Source of the DNA: Acidobacteriota bacterium
GTDB lineage: Bacteria; Acidobacteriota; Blastocatellia; Pyrinomonadales; Pyrinomonadaceae
Length of the DNA stretch: 64,000 nt
NCBI GenBank assembly: GCA_019639235.1
Contig: JAHBSG010000018.1
Location: 1 to 64,000, forward strand
Direction: 5' to 3'
The number at the start of each line of letters is the position of its first letter. Position 1 is the first letter of the stretch. Positions 62,126 to 64,000 of the stretch are shown in pieces. The notes beneath the pieces are model-generated. The model had not been told where the DNA came from, did no database searches, and was given only the letters and a program-made list of their open reading frames with translations. The position numbers and the translations under genes were made by a program.

Positions 62126-64000
62126 CTACTTTTCTTTGTAAGTAAGCATCGAAAGCAAACTGAAACGCGACTGCTTACCAAAAACGACGGCGTTTCCGTC
62201 GTTAAACCATGCAAGACGCGAAAAATTAAGGCTTGAGTCATTGTTCTTAGTAGCTCGCTTCGGCTCACCGCCGTCGAGCGATACCGTCCAAATGTCGTCA
62301 AGATCCTCGTTTCGGGCGCTGTACGCTGCCATTCTTCCATCCGGGCTTAGGAGAATGTTATAGAAATACGCATTCGCTAGAATAGATATCTGTCTGGGCC
62401 GTCCGGTAATCAATGGGATCTCAACAAGCCGGACCTCTTTCGCAAGGCCCGAACGGGAATCGGTTTCGACCGCTATCAGAGCCTCCCCGCCCGCAGACCA
62501 TCCGAGAAGCCGCAAATTCGAAACTGTACTGTACACCTTTTCTTGCCGTAGGGTTAAACGGTCAAGCACTAACAAACTCGTGGTCTTTTCACCCTTCTCG
62601 CTTATTTCCTGGTCCTGGCCCGAAAATGCGATCGCAGTTCCAGCTGAGTTCCAGATCGGCGAGTAATAAGACACATTGGGGTCAGAATTCTCGGTTACCT
62701 TGCGTTCGTCTGTCCCCATTTGACCGACCGTCCAAAGATTTGACGCTCCGGACCGATCCGAAAGATAGACGATCTCTCTGCCATCGCGGCTCCAATCGAA
62801 CGAGTAATTCTGGATAGGATTATACGGTGACACCGAATAGCCTGGAACCGAAACGCCTCCGGCGGCGACCACTCTTTCGCTGCCTCCATTCCGATTTGCT
62901 GTCCTCAATTCCCGCGTTTGGCCGTTGATTTGAATGAACGCGATCGTAGAGCCGTCTGGCGACCATTTCGGCAGAACGCCACTTTCAGCGACGACCACAG
63001 CGTTGGGCTCAGCACGCGGCCCGTTAAGCTCGATAGACTTGATCGTCGTTCTGTAAAGGCGATCCCCGCGGTTCATATTTCGAGCCGTTTGAAACACAAG
63101 CGCAGTATCATCACGTGAAACATTGGGCCAGAAAGAGACCTCCAGTCCGCGAACCAATGCTGTTTCCTTGCCGTTAAAGAGCGAAACCTTCCAAAGAGAT
63201 GATTCCTCTTTGACCGAACCGTAAAGTATCGATCTCCCGTCCGAGGATACGTCGAGCACCACATTGTCAGACTCACTCGCAGTAAGCCTATGAGGCTTAC
63301 CGGCCTTTCGGTCGATAACGAAGATCTGATTCGCACCGTTATCAACCGAACTGAAATAGATCCTCTCTCCATCATCAGAGAGATGAATGCTCTCGATTCG
63401 AGTGTCTGCTTCGAAAACCGCTTCCTCACGGTCGCCGGCGATCGCGTTGCGAAATATCGACCATTTGGCTTCCCGCTCAACGACGTACGCGATCTCGGTT
63501 TCGTCCGCTGAGATATCCACAAATGTTACCTTGACCAGGTCGGAGGCGAAGTTTGTCAATTTCTCTATCCGGTTGGAGCCTAGATCAAGAGCGAAAAGAT
63601 CACCTGTGGATTGAAAATAGATCTTGCCGCTTCGGCCCCATGCTCGAATCTCAGCACCGCGATCTGATAGCACCGCGACGGAACGGGGTGTTCCGCCCAG
63701 TGCCGGCGAACGCCAGATGCCAAACGAAACAGCTTGGCCCGGGGCGATCGGTCGTTCCGAAAAATAAGCGACCTCGTCGCCCTTTGGCGACCAGACCGGA
63801 TCGCGGTCAGAGAATTCGTCGTTCGTAACCGGTATGGCATCGATAGAACCAGACTGCGTTACCCAAATATCCTTACTCCCTGACCGTGTCGACGAGAACG
63901 CGATCATCTTTCCGTCCGGAGAAAATTTCGCACTGCTGAATAACTCGCCCGGAGCGCTCGCCCAATTTGCCACTTCACTTGAGGCGAAAGAATCCGGCGT
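62126..64000 (-). CDS. TolB/PD40 beta-propeller protein, 5' end outside the window
   Basis: The frame is open to the window edge (625 codons present); the GTG at 63973 is not needed as a start. Repeated WD40-like PD40 blades: FSPDGKMIAFSSTRSGSKDI, VWSPKGDEVAYFSE, KWSPDGSTIAFIQINGQTRE, DWSRDGREIVYLSDRSGASN, WNSAGTAIAFSGQD and LSPDGRMAAYSARNEDLDDI. In acidobacteria such propellers are often the C-terminal half of a Ser/Thr kinase or a winged-helix/TolB regulator, so an N-terminal signalling domain may lie beyond 64000. Followed by the BON-like gene after 9 bp. Confidence 0.82.
   Translation of the reverse strand, partial: TPDSFASSEVANWASAPGELFSSAKFSPDGKMIAFSSTRSGSKDIWVTQSGSIDAIPVTNDEFSDRDPVWSPKGDEVAYFSERPIAPGQAVSFGIWRSPALGGTPRSVAVLSDRGAEIRAWGRSGKIYFQSTGDLFALDLGSNRIEKLTNFASDLVKVTFVDISADETEIAYVVEREAKWSIFRNAIAGDREEAVFEADTRIESIHLSDDGERIYFSSVDNGANQIFVIDRKAGKPHRLTASESDNVVLDVSSDGRSILYGSVKEESSLWKVSLFNGKETALVRGLEVSFWPNVSRDDTALVFQTARNMNRGDRLYRTTIKSIELNGPRAEPNAVVVAESGVLPKWSPDGSTIAFIQINGQTRELRTANRNGGSERVVAAGGVSVPGYSVSPYNPIQNYSFDWSRDGREIVYLSDRSGASNLWTVGQMGTDERKVTENSDPNVSYYSPIWNSAGTAIAFSGQDQEISEKGEKTTSLLVLDRLTLRQEKVYSTVSNLRLLGWSAGGEALIAVETDSRSGLAKEVRLVEIPLITGRPRQISILANAYFYNILLSPDGRMAAYSARNEDLDDIWTVSLDGGEPKRATKNNDSSLNFSRLAWFNDGNAVVFGKQSRFSLLSMLTYKEK

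Overview
The window looks like a chromosomal segment of a Blastocatellia-type acidobacterium (Pyrinomonadales-like). This rests on moderate GC content, several secreted proteins whose C-termini repeat the DFDGDGKTD/VFRPSNGVWY unit typical of that group, TolB-like/TPR regulators, a type IV pilus pilMNOPQ operon and a candidate membrane-spanning-lipid radical SAM enzyme. The placement is inferred from protein character, not from a marker-gene search. No prophage, CRISPR array, rRNA or intact insertion sequence was seen.

Layout. 0-3.1 kb: two tandem paralogous small exported proteins, each followed by a 9-bp tandem repeat and a hairpin; decayed fragments (a membrane protein tail and a HicB-like antitoxin tail); and an intact higBA toxin-antitoxin operon with a near-ideal promoter embedded in one of two palindromic operators. 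3.2-5.3 kb: a 675-residue radical SAM protein resembling tetraether/membrane-spanning lipid synthases. 5.9-11 kb: housekeeping genes (phosphohexomutase, FtsB-like protein, ribosomal protein S21, surE-pcm-yqaA, tRNA-Pro(CGG), a GNAT acetyltransferase). 11.1-15.4 kb: a TonB-dependent receptor and a Tat-exported PhoX-type phosphatase behind a Pho-box-like array of four half-sites at 11-bp spacing. 15.5-19.1 kb: a likely mscS-DUF6624-queD operon on the minus strand.

19.4-26.8 kb: a LuxR-type regulator followed by a 1677-residue exported protein that combines beta-helix, Ig-like, cohesin-like and dockerin-like modules, and a small cohesin-like protein. 26.8-28.8 kb: a DinG-type helicase. 29-39.1 kb: two paralogous M36 (fungalysin-type) metalloproteases and a CxxCH-containing exported protein, all ending in six or seven FG-GAP/VCBS-like repeats; together they suggest an exported proteolytic or surface module. 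39.2-44.6 kb: pilM-pilN-pilO-pilP-pilQ with a strong promoter and a roughly 290-nt leader that contains a perfect 14-bp inverted repeat bounding 116 bp.

44.7-47.1 kb: a divergent acyl-CoA dehydrogenase/APH-like kinase pair. 47.1-57.3 kb: ten closely spaced minus-strand genes forming a reductive pyrimidine catabolism operon (NCS1 permease, beta-ureidopropionase-like amidohydrolase, RidA, PreT, AbgT-type transporter, PreA) interleaved with four uncharacterised exported proteins. The dihydropyrimidinase expected between PreAT and the ureidopropionase is not in the window. 57.4 kb: a 56-codon gene with a strong ribosome binding site encoding six REPNT pentapeptides. 57.6-64 kb: a zinc-ribbon/TolB-like/TPR protein, an acetyltransferase coupled to an APC permease, a BON-like exported protein, and a beta-propeller (TolB/PD40) protein cut by the window end.
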